From: Chryseobacterium wanjuense
Lineage (GTDB): Bacteria > Bacteroidota > Bacteroidia > Flavobacteriales > Weeksellaceae
Direction: 5' to 3'
Assembly: GCF_900111495.1 (NCBI RefSeq)
Contig: NZ_FOIU01000002.1
Coordinates: 806,001 to 870,000 of the forward strand
Length of the DNA: 64,000 bases
A model generated the notes under the pieces. It had not been told where the DNA came from. It did no database searches and saw only the letters and a list, made by a program, of their open reading frames with translations. A program made the translations under genes and the position numbers. Positions 16,552 to 25,848 of the stretch are shown piece after piece; the stretch's first letter is position 1; every line of letters begins with the position of its first letter.

Positions 16552-17751
16552 ATGAATTCAAAAGAATTGTTGCAGATTGCCAATGAGTTTGGCACACCGG
16601 TGTACGTTTATGATGCTGAATCTATTAAAACTCAATATGAGAAACTTACATCTTCTTTTTTAAAACACACTAAGTTCTTCTATGCTGCGAAGGCTTTGAC
16701 AAATATTAATATTCTTAAGTATGTCAAGAACTTGGGTGCTTCTTTGGATTGTGTATCGATTAATGAAGTGAAACTTGGACTAAAGGTTGGATTTCCGAAA
16801 GAGAAAATATTATTTACACCCAATTGTGTAGATCTTGCTGAAATTGAAGAAGCAATGCAGTTTGGAGTGCACATTAACATCGATAATATTTCTATTCTTG
16901 AGCAGTTTGGAAACAAATTCGGGAATACTTATCCGATTTTTGTGAGAATCAATCCGCATATTTTTGCAGGAGGTAATTATAAAATTTCAACAGGTCATAT
17001 CGATAGCAAATTCGGTATTTCCATTCACCAGCTTCGTCATATCGAGAGAGTGATGAAAACAACGAATCTGAATGTTGAAGGTCTTCACATGCATACGGGA
17101 AGCGAGATCAAAGATCCTGAAGTTTTTTTACAGGCTTTGGATATCATGCTTGAACTTTCCGAGCATTTCCCGAATCTGAAATATCTGGATATGGGAAGCG
17201 GATTCAAAATCCCTTATCAGGACACTGAAGAGGAGACGGATGTAAAAACGCTGGGTAAAAAAGTAGAAAAAGTAATCTCTGAGTTTTCAAAATCTACAGG
17301 TAAAAAATTCGAGCTATGGTTTGAGCCGGGTAAATTTTTGGTTGGAAAAAGCGGTTATCTATTGGTAAAAGCTAATGTCATCAAGCAAACGACGGCTACT
17401 GTTTTCGTGGGAGTGAATTCCGGATTCAATCACCTGATTCGTCCGATGTTCTACGATTCTTATCATGTTATTGAAAATTTATCCAATCCAAAAGGGGCGG
17501 AAAGAATTTATACCGTAGTCGGAAATATCTGTGAAACAGATACTTTTGCATGGGACAGAAAACTGAATGAAGTAAGAGAAGGCGATATTTTGGCATTCCA
17601 CAATGCGGGTGCTTACGGTTTTGAAATGAGTTCAAACTTCAATTCAAGATTAAAGCCTGCAGAAGTATTATTCCTGGATGGAAAAGCTCATTTGATCAGA
17701 AAAAGAGATGAGTTTGAAGATTTATTGAGAAACCAGATTGAGGTATTGTAG
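16552..17751 (+). CDS. lysA: Diaminopimelate decarboxylase
   Basis: 399 residues, PLP-dependent fold-III enzyme. The PLP lysine is Lys47 (FFYAAKALTNI). The HMHTGSEI motif and the late NICETDTFAWD (the CExxD loop, here Cys-Glu-Thr-Asp) and AYGFEMSSNFNSR motifs are those of LysA. It removes CO2 from meso-diaminopimelate to give lysine, the last biosynthetic step. The start ATG follows an AT-rich 296-bp spacer that contains a TACCTTTG -7-like box at 16504-16511 but no well-spaced TTG. No other lysine gene is adjacent. Confidence 0.95.
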   Translation: MNSKELLQIANEFGTPVYVYDAESIKTQYEKLTSSFLKHTKFFYAAKALTNINILKYVKNLGASLDCVSINEVKLGLKVGFPKEKILFTPNCVDLAEIEEAMQFGVHINIDNISILEQFGNKFGNTYPIFVRINPHIFAGGNYKISTGHIDSKFGISIHQLRHIERVMKTTNLNVEGLHMHTGSEIKDPEVFLQALDIMLELSEHFPNLKYLDMGSGFKIPYQDTEEETDVKTLGKKVEKVISEFSKSTGKKFELWFEPGKFLVGKSGYLLVKANVIKQTTATVFVGVNSGFNHLIRPMFYDSYHVIENLSNPKGAERIYTVVGNICETDTFAWDRKLNEVREGDILAFHNAGAYGFEMSSNFNSRLKPAEVLFLDGKAHLIRKRDEFEDLLRNQIEVL

Positions 17752-17851
17752 ATAAATTAGAATAAATATTTAAAAAGAAACTTCGCCTAACAGTGAGGTT
17801 TCTTTTGTTTTTGATGTAATTTTGTTTTGTTTAATCGATAATAATAAGCTT

Positions 17852-18337
17852 ATGAAAACACTAGCATTATTTATAGGTCTTTTTGTATCAAATTTTGCCT
17901 TTGCACAATTCGATGTCGAGGAAAGGGATGATAACATGATCACGGAAAACAACAAGAATATTTTAAAAATAGATATCAAAGAGCCATTGTTGCAGGTTGC
18001 GGTTAAAAACTGTAACGACTTTAAAGCAGCAAGTTTTGAAGGCGGAATTCCTGTTTACAAGGAAACATTAAGAAAATATATGTACGATTACCTGAACACG
18101 GAATTCTATATTTTAAACGGCGATTTTACATTCACCCTTACAATAGACCAGACCGGAAAAGTCACCAATATCGAAGGTTCTCCGAAAGTTGCCAATAGTG
18201 AGGTATTCTTTGATGATATGAAATACGTTGTAAGAAGAATCAAGAAAAACTGGACGCCCGCGATGTGTAACGGACAGCCCGTAACATCTCAAGTGAAAAT
18301 AAAAATGAACTTGTCTTCTATTGCGACGGATGTGTAG
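17852..18337 (+). CDS. Secreted TonB-C-domain-like protein (first of a pair)
   Basis: 161 residues from the ATG at 17852, which starts a clear signal peptide (MKTLALFIGLFVSNFAFAQ); the frame extends 10 codons upstream. The mature part contains FEGGIPVYKETLRKYMYDYL and FTFTLTIDQTGKVTNIEGSP, ending KKNWTPAMCNGQPVTSQVKI. That order (GG(x)xxF...; V.F.ID..G.V....; W.PA..NG.PV) matches the C-terminal domain of energy-transducing TonB. There is no N-terminal membrane anchor or proline spacer, so it cannot transduce energy in the usual way. A paralogue follows 19 bases later. Confidence 0.7.
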   Translation: MKTLALFIGLFVSNFAFAQFDVEERDDNMITENNKNILKIDIKEPLLQVAVKNCNDFKAASFEGGIPVYKETLRKYMYDYLNTEFYILNGDFTFTLTIDQTGKVTNIEGSPKVANSEVFFDDMKYVVRRIKKNWTPAMCNGQPVTSQVKIKMNLSSIATDV

Positions 18338-18356
18338 AAACGACTTTTTATTAACC

Positions 18357-18773
18357 ATGAAAAAATACTTTTTAATCTTATTCTTATTACTTTTGAGTGG
18401 TAAGGCATTCTCACAGGAAACTGCTGTTCAATCACAGGAAACCGGAAATAATTATCAGAAAGCGGAATTTCCGGGTGGTGATGAGGCTTTTCAACAAGAA
18501 TTTATGAATATGGTATATTCCTATATCGATATGGCTTTATATGCAATTCAGGGACAGGTGACCTTCATTTTTAATATTGATACTAAAGGAAAAATCAACA
18601 AAATTGATGTTCTTCCAAAGTTCAAAAACAACGAAATGTTCATCGATGATATGAAATATGCCGCCAAAAAAGTGAAAGGTAAATGGAGCCCAGCCACAAG
18701 AAATGGAATTCCTGTAGATTCTAAGTTTGTGATGAAGGTTAATTTTAAGCATAATACATATGATCATGATTAA
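18357..18773 (+). CDS. Secreted TonB-C-domain-like protein (second of a pair)
   Basis: 138 residues from the ATG at 18357 (signal peptide MKKYFLILFLLLLSGKAFSQ). It shares with the gene just upstream the pattern AEFPGGDEAFQQEF, VTFIFNIDTKGKINKIDVLP, then IDDMKYAAKKVKGKWSPA and NGIPVDSKF. It therefore looks like a tandem duplicate that has diverged substantially. The fold is that of the TonB C-terminal domain, but the membrane anchor is missing, as in its neighbour. The pair is co-transcribed. Role unknown; a periplasmic adaptor or inhibitor for TonB receptors is only a guess. Confidence 0.7.
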   Translation: MKKYFLILFLLLLSGKAFSQETAVQSQETGNNYQKAEFPGGDEAFQQEFMNMVYSYIDMALYAIQGQVTFIFNIDTKGKINKIDVLPKFKNNEMFIDDMKYAAKKVKGKWSPATRNGIPVDSKFVMKVNFKHNTYDHD

Positions 18774-18936
18774 ATTTAATATTCATAAAATCAAGATAAA
18801 ATAACTTCTGCCATTCTGTCACAAGATTTTGTATCTTTGCAAATTCAAAGAATTCAAAGTTTAATGTTTTAAAGTTAGGAGCTGCATGGCAAATACACTT
18901 TAAACCTTAGACTTTAAACCATAAACAGACACTATC

Positions 18937-20376
18937 GTGCAAGAAAAATATATAGACGAAACAAAACAGGGAGAAGCTTTTGCGATTGCGGAAAAAGCGG
19001 GAAACTCTAAGAAATTATTCTTGGAGAGCTATGGTTGTCAGATGAATTTCTCAGATTCTGAGATCGTTGCGTCGATTCTTAATGAACAAGGTTACAACAC
19101 CACCCTTAAAGTGGAAGAAGCCGATCTTATTCTTCTTAATACATGCTCTATCCGCGAAAAAGCTGAGCAAACCGTGAGAATGCGTCTTTCCCAGTTCAAA
19201 AACCTGAAAAAAGAAAAACCGAACATGACAGTCGGTGTTCTTGGCTGTATGGCTGAAAGGCTGAAAACCAAATTCTTAGAAGAAGAACAATTGGTTGACC
19301 TTGTGGTAGGACCGGATGCATACAGAGATTTACCCAATTTGTTAAAAGAAACTGAAGACGGAAGAGATGCCATCAACGTAATTCTTTCAAAAGAAGAAAC
19401 TTACGCAGATATCAATCCTGTTCGTTTGGGTGGAAATGGTGTTACAGCTTTCGTTACCATTACGAGAGGTTGTGATAATATGTGTACATTCTGCGTTGTT
19501 CCGTTTACAAGAGGTCGAGAAAGAAGCCGTGATCCACATTCTATTTTAGAAGAATGTAAAAGCCTTTGGGAAAACGGGTATAAGGAAATTACCTTGTTAG
19601 GTCAAAACGTAGACTCTTACCTTTGGTATGGGGGCGGACCTAAAAAAGATTTTGCAAAAGCATCAGAAATGCAGAAGGCAACAGCCGTTAATTTTGCTCA
19701 GTTGCTTGATTTAGTGGCTAAAGCTGTTCCGGAAATGAGAATCAGATTCTCGACTTCCAATCCTCAGGATATGAGTCTGGATGTATTCAAAATGATGGCG
19801 AAGCACGACAATATCTGTAAATACGTTCACCTTCCGGTTCAGAGCGGAAGCAACAATATGCTGGAAGCCATGAACAGACAACATACGCGTGAAGAATATT
19901 TAGAATTAATTAGAAAAGCGAAGGAAATTGTTCCTGAAGTGGCTTTTTCTCAGGATATGATCGTTGGTTTCTGCAACGAATCTGAGGAAGATCACCAGGA
20001 TACATTAAGCTTGATGAAAGAAGTAGAGTATGATTACGGTTATATGTTTGCATATTCAGAAAGACCGGGAACTCCGGCTCACAAGAAAATGGAAGATAAT
20101 ATTCCTGCAGATGTGAAACAGAGACGTCTGGCGGAAGTAATTGCTTTACAGGGCGAATTGTCCAGAAAACGAATGAAATCATATGTTGGAAAAACACACA
20201 AAATTTTAATTGAAGGAATTTCCAAAAAGAATAAAAACCAATGGAAAGGAAGAAATTCCCAGAATGCGGTTTGCGTTTTCGATATGCTGGAAGGACAAAA
20301 AATTGGTGACATTGTGGACGTTTTTGTGTTTGACAATACGCAAGGCACGCTTTTAGGGGAAACAGTAAAAAACTAA
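18937..20376 (+). CDS. miaB: tRNA-2-methylthio-N6-dimethylallyladenosine synthase
   Basis: 479 residues, starting at a GTG codon (18937). The N-terminal UPF0004 domain has the three cluster cysteines ([31 protein letters not shown]). The radical-SAM domain has [15 protein letters not shown] (CxxxCxxC) followed by TRGRERSR, and a C-terminal TRAM domain ends the protein. It adds a methylthio group to i6A37 of tRNAs reading codons that start with U. It uses two iron-sulfur clusters and SAM. A TATCTTTG box at 18832-18839 lies about 100 bases upstream, with only a weak partner. Confidence 0.96.
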   Translation: MQEKYIDETKQGEAFAIAEKAGNSKKLFLESYGCQMNFSDSEIVASILNEQGYNTTLKVEEADLILLNTCSIREKAEQTVRMRLSQFKNLKKEKPNMTVGVLGCMAERLKTKFLEEEQLVDLVVGPDAYRDLPNLLKETEDGRDAINVILSKEETYADINPVRLGGNGVTAFVTITRGCDNMCTFCVVPFTRGRERSRDPHSILEECKSLWENGYKEITLLGQNVDSYLWYGGGPKKDFAKASEMQKATAVNFAQLLDLVAKAVPEMRIRFSTSNPQDMSLDVFKMMAKHDNICKYVHLPVQSGSNNMLEAMNRQHTREEYLELIRKAKEIVPEVAFSQDMIVGFCNESEEDHQDTLSLMKEVEYDYGYMFAYSERPGTPAHKKMEDNIPADVKQRRLAEVIALQGELSRKRMKSYVGKTHKILIEGISKKNKNQWKGRNSQNAVCVFDMLEGQKIGDIVDVFVFDNTQGTLLGETVKN

Positions 20377-20440
20377 TTGGCTTATTCGCCTTAAATAATT
20401 AAATAAAAAATTATTATCAATATTAAAATAAACTCAGACA

Positions 20441-20869
20441 ATGGAAAAATTTCATAAATATTGCCTAAGTGTATTGTTGGTAATAATCTGCAGTAATATT
20501 TCGGCGCAGATCAGCAACGGATCTGTGGATAGTGAAGATTGCAAGCAGCTGTATGAGCTTTACAATCAGTTTTTAAATCAAAATTGTGAGCGTCCTCAGG
20601 AGTTTTGCGTAAAACAAAATCTGGGATATCATTTTGCGATACATGATAAACAGAATGCAATTGATGTTTTTGGAAAACCTTCAGGGAAACCGCAATTTAA
20701 TTCTTTCAATAATAAAACAGGAGCCGGTTTTTCTGAAAAAGAAAAGCACAACCAGCTTCTGCAGAACTTCGAGAAAAACAGTAAAGAAAACCTCTTTGCT
20801 GATATTTTATATTTTAAAACTAAAGTTTCAAAGGTCAGAAACAAAGATTATTTAGAGGTAATTGGTTAA
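20441..20869 (+). CDS. Secreted protein of unknown function
   Basis: 142 residues with a signal peptide (MEKFHKYCLSVLLVIICSNISAQ). The mature part has three cysteines close together (EDCKQLYELYNQFLNQNCERPQ and EFC) and a polar, basic C-terminal half. I recognise no family. It sits 64 bases after miaB and 86 bases before the sigma-54 activator, so it may share the miaB transcript. Confidence 0.55.
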   Translation: MEKFHKYCLSVLLVIICSNISAQISNGSVDSEDCKQLYELYNQFLNQNCERPQEFCVKQNLGYHFAIHDKQNAIDVFGKPSGKPQFNSFNNKTGAGFSEKEKHNQLLQNFEKNSKENLFADILYFKTKVSKVRNKDYLEVIG

Positions 20870-20955
20870 AAAAAAGACAAAGCAATTTTTAAACTAATTA
20901 ACAGACCTGCAGCTTATAAATGCAGGTTAAACTTAAAATCAATAATCTAAATTTT

Positions 20956-22251
20956 ATGAGTACCGAGTTACAAAATATAAAAAACCGTTTCGGAATTATC
21001 GGAAATTTTCCGGCTTTAAATCGTGCTTTGGAAAAAGCAATTCAGGTGGCACCCACAGATATTTCTGTCCTGGTGATCGGAGAAAGTGGGGTGGGTAAAG
21101 AATTTATTCCGAAAATCATTCATTCAGAATCCAAAAGAAAACATCAGCCGTATATTGTCGTAAACTGTGGTGCAATTCCGGAAGGAACCATCGATTCAGA
21201 ATTGTTTGGTCACGAAAAAGGAGCATTCACGGGAGCTACGGCAACCAGAAAAGGGTATTTTGAAGTAGCAGACGGCGGGACGATTTTCCTTGATGAGGTA
21301 GGAGAGCTGCCTTTGCAGACGCAGGTTCGTTTGTTGAGAGTGTTGGAAAGCGGCGAATTTATGAAGGTAGGTTCTTCACAGGTTCAGAAAACGAATGTAA
21401 GAATCGTTGCCGCGACCAATGTTAACATGATGAAAGCCATTCAGGATGGGAGATTCCGTGAAGATTTATACTATCGTTTGAATACGGTGCAGATCGATAT
21501 GCCGCCTTTGAGAGAAAGAAAAGGCGATATTCATCTGTTATTCAGAAAATTTGCGATAGATTTTGCTGAAAAATACAGAATGCCTGAACTGGAATTGGAG
21601 CCAGGCGCAGTGCATTATATCGAAAATTATACTTTCCCGGGAAACATCCGTCAATTGAGAAATTTGGTAGAACAAATGACCGTGGTGGAAAGAAACAGAC
21701 ACGTAAGCGTTGAAAAACTCGCAGAGTACATCCCGATGGAAACTCATCTTCCGATGGTGGTAAATACTCCGAATTCCCAAAAACAAAGCGATTTCAGCAG
21801 TGAAAGAGAAATCATGTACAAAATTCTCTTTGATATGCGAAACGATATTAATGATTTAAAATCCTTAACTTCGGAATTGATAAAGAATCGCGGAACTTCT
21901 GATCTGAGCAATCATGAGAAAAATTTGATTAATAGAATTTATACTCCTGAAACCCAGCAGAATGTAGCGCCGAATTCTCTGTTGTATTTTGAGAATAGTA
22001 GTAATAATGATGCTCCTGTAATTCAGAATCCGACCATTATTTCAAGTCCGGAAGAGAGCTATGAAGATATCGAAGATATTGAAATTGAGGAAAACAGACC
22101 GGAATCTTTATCTCTTCAAAATAATGAAAAAGATCTCATTATCAAAGCATTGGAGAAGCATAAGGGACGCAGGAACAAAGCTGCAGACGAATTGGGAATT
22201 TCACAGAGAACATTATACAGAAAAATAAAACAATATAACCTCGAAGAATAA
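20956..22251 (+). CDS. Sigma-54-dependent activator (AAA+ plus Fis-type HTH, no receiver domain)
   Basis: 431 residues from the ATG at 20956. The AAA+ core begins almost at once: Walker A GESGVGKE, the sigma-54 contact loop GAFTGA, Walker B GGTIFLDEVGELP, and the arginine-finger region FREDLYYRLN. A long Asp/Glu/Asn-rich linker (about residues 265-385) precedes a C-terminal Fis-type helix-turn-helix (KGRRNKAADELGISQRTLYRKI). There is no response-regulator, GAF or PAS domain, so it is not a two-component regulator. It would be controlled by its level, by a partner, or be constitutive. The same gene order (miaB, this gene, lptE) suggests links to envelope biogenesis; the target promoters are unknown. 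Confidence 0.9.
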   Translation: MSTELQNIKNRFGIIGNFPALNRALEKAIQVAPTDISVLVIGESGVGKEFIPKIIHSESKRKHQPYIVVNCGAIPEGTIDSELFGHEKGAFTGATATRKGYFEVADGGTIFLDEVGELPLQTQVRLLRVLESGEFMKVGSSQVQKTNVRIVAATNVNMMKAIQDGRFREDLYYRLNTVQIDMPPLRERKGDIHLLFRKFAIDFAEKYRMPELELEPGAVHYIENYTFPGNIRQLRNLVEQMTVVERNRHVSVEKLAEYIPMETHLPMVVNTPNSQKQSDFSSEREIMYKILFDMRNDINDLKSLTSELIKNRGTSDLSNHEKNLINRIYTPETQQNVAPNSLLYFENSSNNDAPVIQNPTIISSPEESYEDIEDIEIEENRPESLSLQNNEKDLIIKALEKHKGRRNKAADELGISQRTLYRKIKQYNLEE

Positions 22252-22263
22252 AAAAAATTAATT

Positions 22264-22962
22264 ATGATGAAAATTAGCGCAAAGCCAATCAATTTTAAGT
22301 TCAATGATTACTTGAGCAACGGATACGAATTTTTAAAGAATAATTTCGGAAACCTGTTTGTCGCGTTTTTACTTTGCATTGTTATGTCGATCATCCCGTT
22401 TTGCAGCTTTTTAGCAATTGGGAATTTTTACAAATACTGCAGAAATTTGAAAGCGGGAAGACAGGCAAGCCCTGGAGATATCTTCAATTTTGACGATTTC
22501 ATGGCATATTTCGTGTTACAGCTTATCCTTATTGGGGCAGTTTTGCTGCTATGTTTTCCCATGATGATCTTTATGCCTGTTGCAGCAATGGCCAACGGAG
22601 GAGAACCTTCTGCGGGATTGCCGATATTTGTGGTGATTTATATGATTGCTATGTATATCGTAATCTTAATCGTTTCACTTAAAGCATTTTATATGATAGG
22701 ATTAATATCTTTAGGTGGAGTAAGAGATATCAAAACAGCATGGCAGATGTCTTCAACAATGTCAAAAGGAAATTTATTGTCAATATTCTTATTTTCACTT
22801 GTTGTGAGTATTCTTGGGCAATTGGGGATTTTAGCCTGTGGTATCGGTCTTTTCCTTACATTGCCATTTGTACATACCTCTCATTATTTTGCTTATGAAG
22901 ATGCACTTCAGCAAGTCGGAAATGACGAAATAAAAGAAATCGGATCTAAAAATGAATTTTAA
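22264..22962 (+). CDS. Multi-pass membrane protein of unknown function
   Basis: 232 residues with about five hydrophobic helices (NLFVAFLLCIVMSIIPFCSF, LQLILIGAVLLLCFPMMIFM, FVVIYMIAMYIVILIVSL, LLSIFLFSLVVSILGQLGIL and a last one near LACGIGLFLTLPF). A cytoplasmic segment GGVRDIKTAWQMSSTMSKGN resembles membrane-protein families with repeated helical-pair layouts. ATG codons at 22264 and 22267 are both possible starts. The end overlaps lptE by 11 bases, so the two are translationally coupled. Function unknown. Confidence 0.7.
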   Translation: MMKISAKPINFKFNDYLSNGYEFLKNNFGNLFVAFLLCIVMSIIPFCSFLAIGNFYKYCRNLKAGRQASPGDIFNFDDFMAYFVLQLILIGAVLLLCFPMMIFMPVAAMANGGEPSAGLPIFVVIYMIAMYIVILIVSLKAFYMIGLISLGGVRDIKTAWQMSSTMSKGNLLSIFLFSLVVSILGQLGILACGIGLFLTLPFVHTSHYFAYEDALQQVGNDEIKEIGSKNEF

Positions 22963-23503
22963 AGTTAAAAATATCAAAATCAAACAGCCAAAATTTTCAT
23001 GGCTTTTATTGTTGTGTTTAGGAGTTCTGCACTCTTGCTACAGTTTTACAGGATCATCTTTAACGGATGAAAAAACTGTGCAGATCAACGAATTTCCAAA
23101 CAATGCTGCTTTGGTGAATCCTACATTATCACAGCAGTTTTCTACCGATATTCAAAACCGATTTTTACAAAGAACAACCTTAAAAGGAACAAAGGAAAAT
23201 CCTGATATTCTGATTGAAGGGGAGATCACAGATTATTCGATCACGCCTACAACGATCAGTTCCACAACAGTTCCGACAAATTCCGGAGGAACGATTCAGG
23301 AATCTCAGAATAAACTGACAATCACGGTGAAAGTACATTATGAAAATAAACTTCACCCGGATTCAAGTTTCGACAGAACATATTCTGATGAAGCTGTTTT
23401 CAACAGCAACTTGTCGCAGTCTGAGATTGAAAGCTCTCAGGTGAAAATAGCGACAGACAGAATTATAAATAAGATTTTTAACGACATCGTAGCGAATTGG
23501 TAA
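22952..23503 (+). CDS. lptE: LptE-family LPS-assembly lipoprotein
   Basis: 183 residues. A lipoprotein signal ends in LHSC. The YSFTGSSLTDEKTVQINEFPN stretch right after the Cys, and the later ILIEGEITDYSITP, are characteristic of the Bacteroidota LptE family. LptE plugs the LptD barrel in the outer membrane and helps deliver lipopolysaccharide to the surface. It overlaps the preceding membrane-protein gene by 11 bases, and the next gene begins one base after its stop codon, so it sits in a tightly packed operon. Confidence 0.88.
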   Translation: MNFKVKNIKIKQPKFSWLLLLCLGVLHSCYSFTGSSLTDEKTVQINEFPNNAALVNPTLSQQFSTDIQNRFLQRTTLKGTKENPDILIEGEITDYSITPTTISSTTVPTNSGGTIQESQNKLTITVKVHYENKLHPDSSFDRTYSDEAVFNSNLSQSEIESSQVKIATDRIINKIFNDIVANW

Positions 23504-23504
23504 A

Positions 23505-25610
23505 ATGAATCATAGAGTTTTAGAATTATTAAAGGCCCCAAAAAACATTCAGTCAGAGGATCTAGATCTTCTGAAAGAGGAGATTAATTCTTTCCCCTAT
23601 ATTCAAAATATCAGAGCTTTATACTTGTATGGAGTGCATCTTCATGATAAAGAAAATTATCAGAAAGTACTTTCTACAACGGCTGCTTATACCACCGATA
23701 AAAAAATTCTTTATCAGTTAATTAATGGTAAAATCCAGCAAAAACCAAAGCCTGAAATTCAACCGGAACTGGCAAAGGAAAAGATAATTCCTACCGAAAA
23801 TCCGCTTAAAGTTTTGTATCAGTCAAAAGCTACCGGTTTCCCGATAAAAAGGGAAGAACCGCAGCATACGGAAATTCAGCCTGAAATTGTTGAAGAACCA
23901 AAAGCTCAGACAGCCGATCCAAAAGAAGAATCCCGCATACATCCGGATCCAAAACCGGAAATCAAACATCTGTATGTAAAAGGAGAGCGAAACAGGATTT
24001 TATTTGAAGGTGAAGAAGACTTCCTGGATGATGATACTGTTGAAACTATTGATCTTGAATCGACATTGGAATCCGGGTCAATCGTTACTCAGAAAGCCGA
24101 AATAAAACAGGAAAATATTCAGCCGGAAGAAATCTCTGCTGAAATTGCAAGTAAAGATGAAGCTGAAGAGATTGAAGAATTCACTCCTGAAACCATTATT
24201 GAAGAAGAAAAAATAGCTTCTGAGGCTGAAAAAGAAGAAATTTTAGACGAATCTCAGTTAAGTTTTCATGAAACTGCATCTTTTATGGCTGAAAATCAGA
24301 TTGATGAGGTTGAAGAGGAAAAGGTTGAAGTTAAGGCAGACAATATAATTAAAGCCGAAGAAACAGCAGATTTCACTCCTGAAAAAATCATTAATGAAGA
24401 TAAAATTTCATCGGAAGAAGAGGAAAAATCTGTTCGTGATGATGAAGAACTAAGTTTTCATGGAATGGAATCTTTCTTACCTGAAGTAAAAATTAATGCT
24501 AATGCTGAAGAAGCAAAAACAGAAATTCCCAAAACCAGCATCAACAAACACGAAGACGAAATGCGTCGTCTGATCGAGGAGGTTGAGAAAAAAATGAAGG
24601 AAAAAGCGGCTTCTCAGGAAATTAAAAAAGAAGAAGAATCAGAAGATATCGGGCACGACATCAGTTTTGCAGAAACTCAAAGTTTTGAAGTAAAACCCAT
24701 AGAGCCGGAAGCAGAAAATAGAGTTGAAACTGTTCAGCCTGAAGTTGTTGAAGAGCCCCAAAAAGAAATTATTGCAGAGAAAAAAGAAACTCCAAAAGAA
24801 GAAACTCCAACCGAAGCGAAATCTACTTGGAAACCAATGTCTTTTGAATCTAATCTTCCGGATTCTCTACTCAATAAATCAGCAGAAACTCCTCAGCCAA
24901 AAGCCGAACCCGTTGTTCCTAAAACGGAAATTGTAGAAAAGGAAACAGAAAAAAAAGAAGCTCCAAAACAGGAAGAAATTTTACCTGAAGTTGAAGAAAT
25001 TCCTGAATTTACCAAAGATAAATCCGAAAAGTTTGAGGAACTTACAGAAGAACTTCAAATTGACAAAGAAGCACCTATCATAGAAGAAACTTCTGAGAAA
25101 CAAGAAGTTCCGGTGATGAATGTGTCTTTTTTTGGATCCGATATTGCAAAATGGATGACACCGGAGCCTGCAAAAGAGGAACAAACGGAACCTGAAGAAA
25201 ATGTAAATACAACAGAAGAAATTCCTGCTAAACCAGAAGCCGTACAACCAACTCCTTCGGACAGCAATATTCCGGGATTCATCAACACGTGGCAAAGCTG
25301 GCTGAAAATCGACAGAACTCCTGAAAACGAAAAAGAAAAGCTGGAAGTAAAGAGCAAAGTGATTGAAACTTTCATCGAGAATAATCCAAAAATCAGTCAG
25401 TTAAAAGAAGAAAGCAGTTTCGTTGTAAGGGAAAAAGGAGACGATATTTCACATTTAATGACTGAAACGTTGGCGAATCTTTATTTTGAACAGAAATTGT
25501 ATACAAAAGCCATCAAAGCATTTGAAACCCTGATCAGAAAGACGCCTGAAAAGAAAGCGTACTACGAAACTAGAATCCAGGAAATAAAAGATTTTAGAAC
25601 TAAAGGATAA
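23505..25610 (+). CDS. Long acidic, low-complexity protein with C-terminal TPR-like tail
   Basis: 701 residues. The N-terminal ~85 residues are a small folded region (VLELLKAPKNIQSEDLDLLK). Residues about 100-600 are rich in Glu, Lys and Pro, with imperfect internal repeats. A short motif recurs: LSFHETASF, LSFHGMESF and ISFAETQSF, each after an acidic run. The tail (about 590-701) has helices ending HLMTETLANLYFEQKLYTKAIKAFETLIRKTPEKKAYYETRI, which fits one or two TPR units. There is no signal peptide, so it is cytoplasmic. The middle is probably disordered. It overlaps nothing and begins one base after lptE stops. Function unknown. Confidence 0.75.
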   Translation: MNHRVLELLKAPKNIQSEDLDLLKEEINSFPYIQNIRALYLYGVHLHDKENYQKVLSTTAAYTTDKKILYQLINGKIQQKPKPEIQPELAKEKIIPTENPLKVLYQSKATGFPIKREEPQHTEIQPEIVEEPKAQTADPKEESRIHPDPKPEIKHLYVKGERNRILFEGEEDFLDDDTVETIDLESTLESGSIVTQKAEIKQENIQPEEISAEIASKDEAEEIEEFTPETIIEEEKIASEAEKEEILDESQLSFHETASFMAENQIDEVEEEKVEVKADNIIKAEETADFTPEKIINEDKISSEEEEKSVRDDEELSFHGMESFLPEVKINANAEEAKTEIPKTSINKHEDEMRRLIEEVEKKMKEKAASQEIKKEEESEDIGHDISFAETQSFEVKPIEPEAENRVETVQPEVVEEPQKEIIAEKKETPKEETPTEAKSTWKPMSFESNLPDSLLNKSAETPQPKAEPVVPKTEIVEKETEKKEAPKQEEILPEVEEIPEFTKDKSEKFEELTEELQIDKEAPIIEETSEKQEVPVMNVSFFGSDIAKWMTPEPAKEEQTEPEENVNTTEEIPAKPEAVQPTPSDSNIPGFINTWQSWLKIDRTPENEKEKLEVKSKVIETFIENNPKISQLKEESSFVVREKGDDISHLMTETLANLYFEQKLYTKAIKAFETLIRKTPEKKAYYETRIQEIKDFRTKG

Positions 25611-25621
25611 GATTGATCATA

Positions 25622-25813
25622 ATGAATATTTTAGTAATTACACCTTTCGAAATAATATTTGCAGCCATTGCAGTGATCGTATTATATATTTCAGCCATTA
25701 CGGTTTTATTTAAAACAAAATCAGGTATTTTGCCTTATTTGGCACTGATTCTTTTTCCGGTGATTGGCCCTTTGGGAATCATTTTCGGAAATCAATTAAA
25801 TAAAACAAAATAA
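25622..25813 (+). CDS. Small membrane protein (PLDc_N-like)
   Basis: 63 residues from the ATG at 25622; an in-frame TTG three codons upstream is less likely. Two membrane helices: FEIIFAAIAVIVLYISAITV and LPYLALILFPVIGPLGIIFG. The GILPYLALILFPVIGPLGII pattern (W/L-x-x-x-I-x-x-P-x-x-G-x-x) resembles the phospholipase-D-nuclease N-terminal domain family of short membrane proteins. It ends the miaB-lptE gene string, followed by a GC-rich terminator. Function unknown. Confidence 0.6.
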   Translation: MNILVITPFEIIFAAIAVIVLYISAITVLFKTKSGILPYLALILFPVIGPLGIIFGNQLNKTK

Positions 25814-25819
25814 AAATAA

Positions 25820-25845
25820 AAGCGGCGGAAATTTTTCCGCCGCTT
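25820..25845. terminator. Bidirectional GC-rich terminator
   Basis: AAGCGGCGGAAA (25820-25831) pairs perfectly with 25834-25845. A-rich and T-rich flanks on each side allow it to stop both the lptE operon and the convergent DUF4126 gene. Confidence 0.88.
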
Positions 25846-25848
25846 CTT

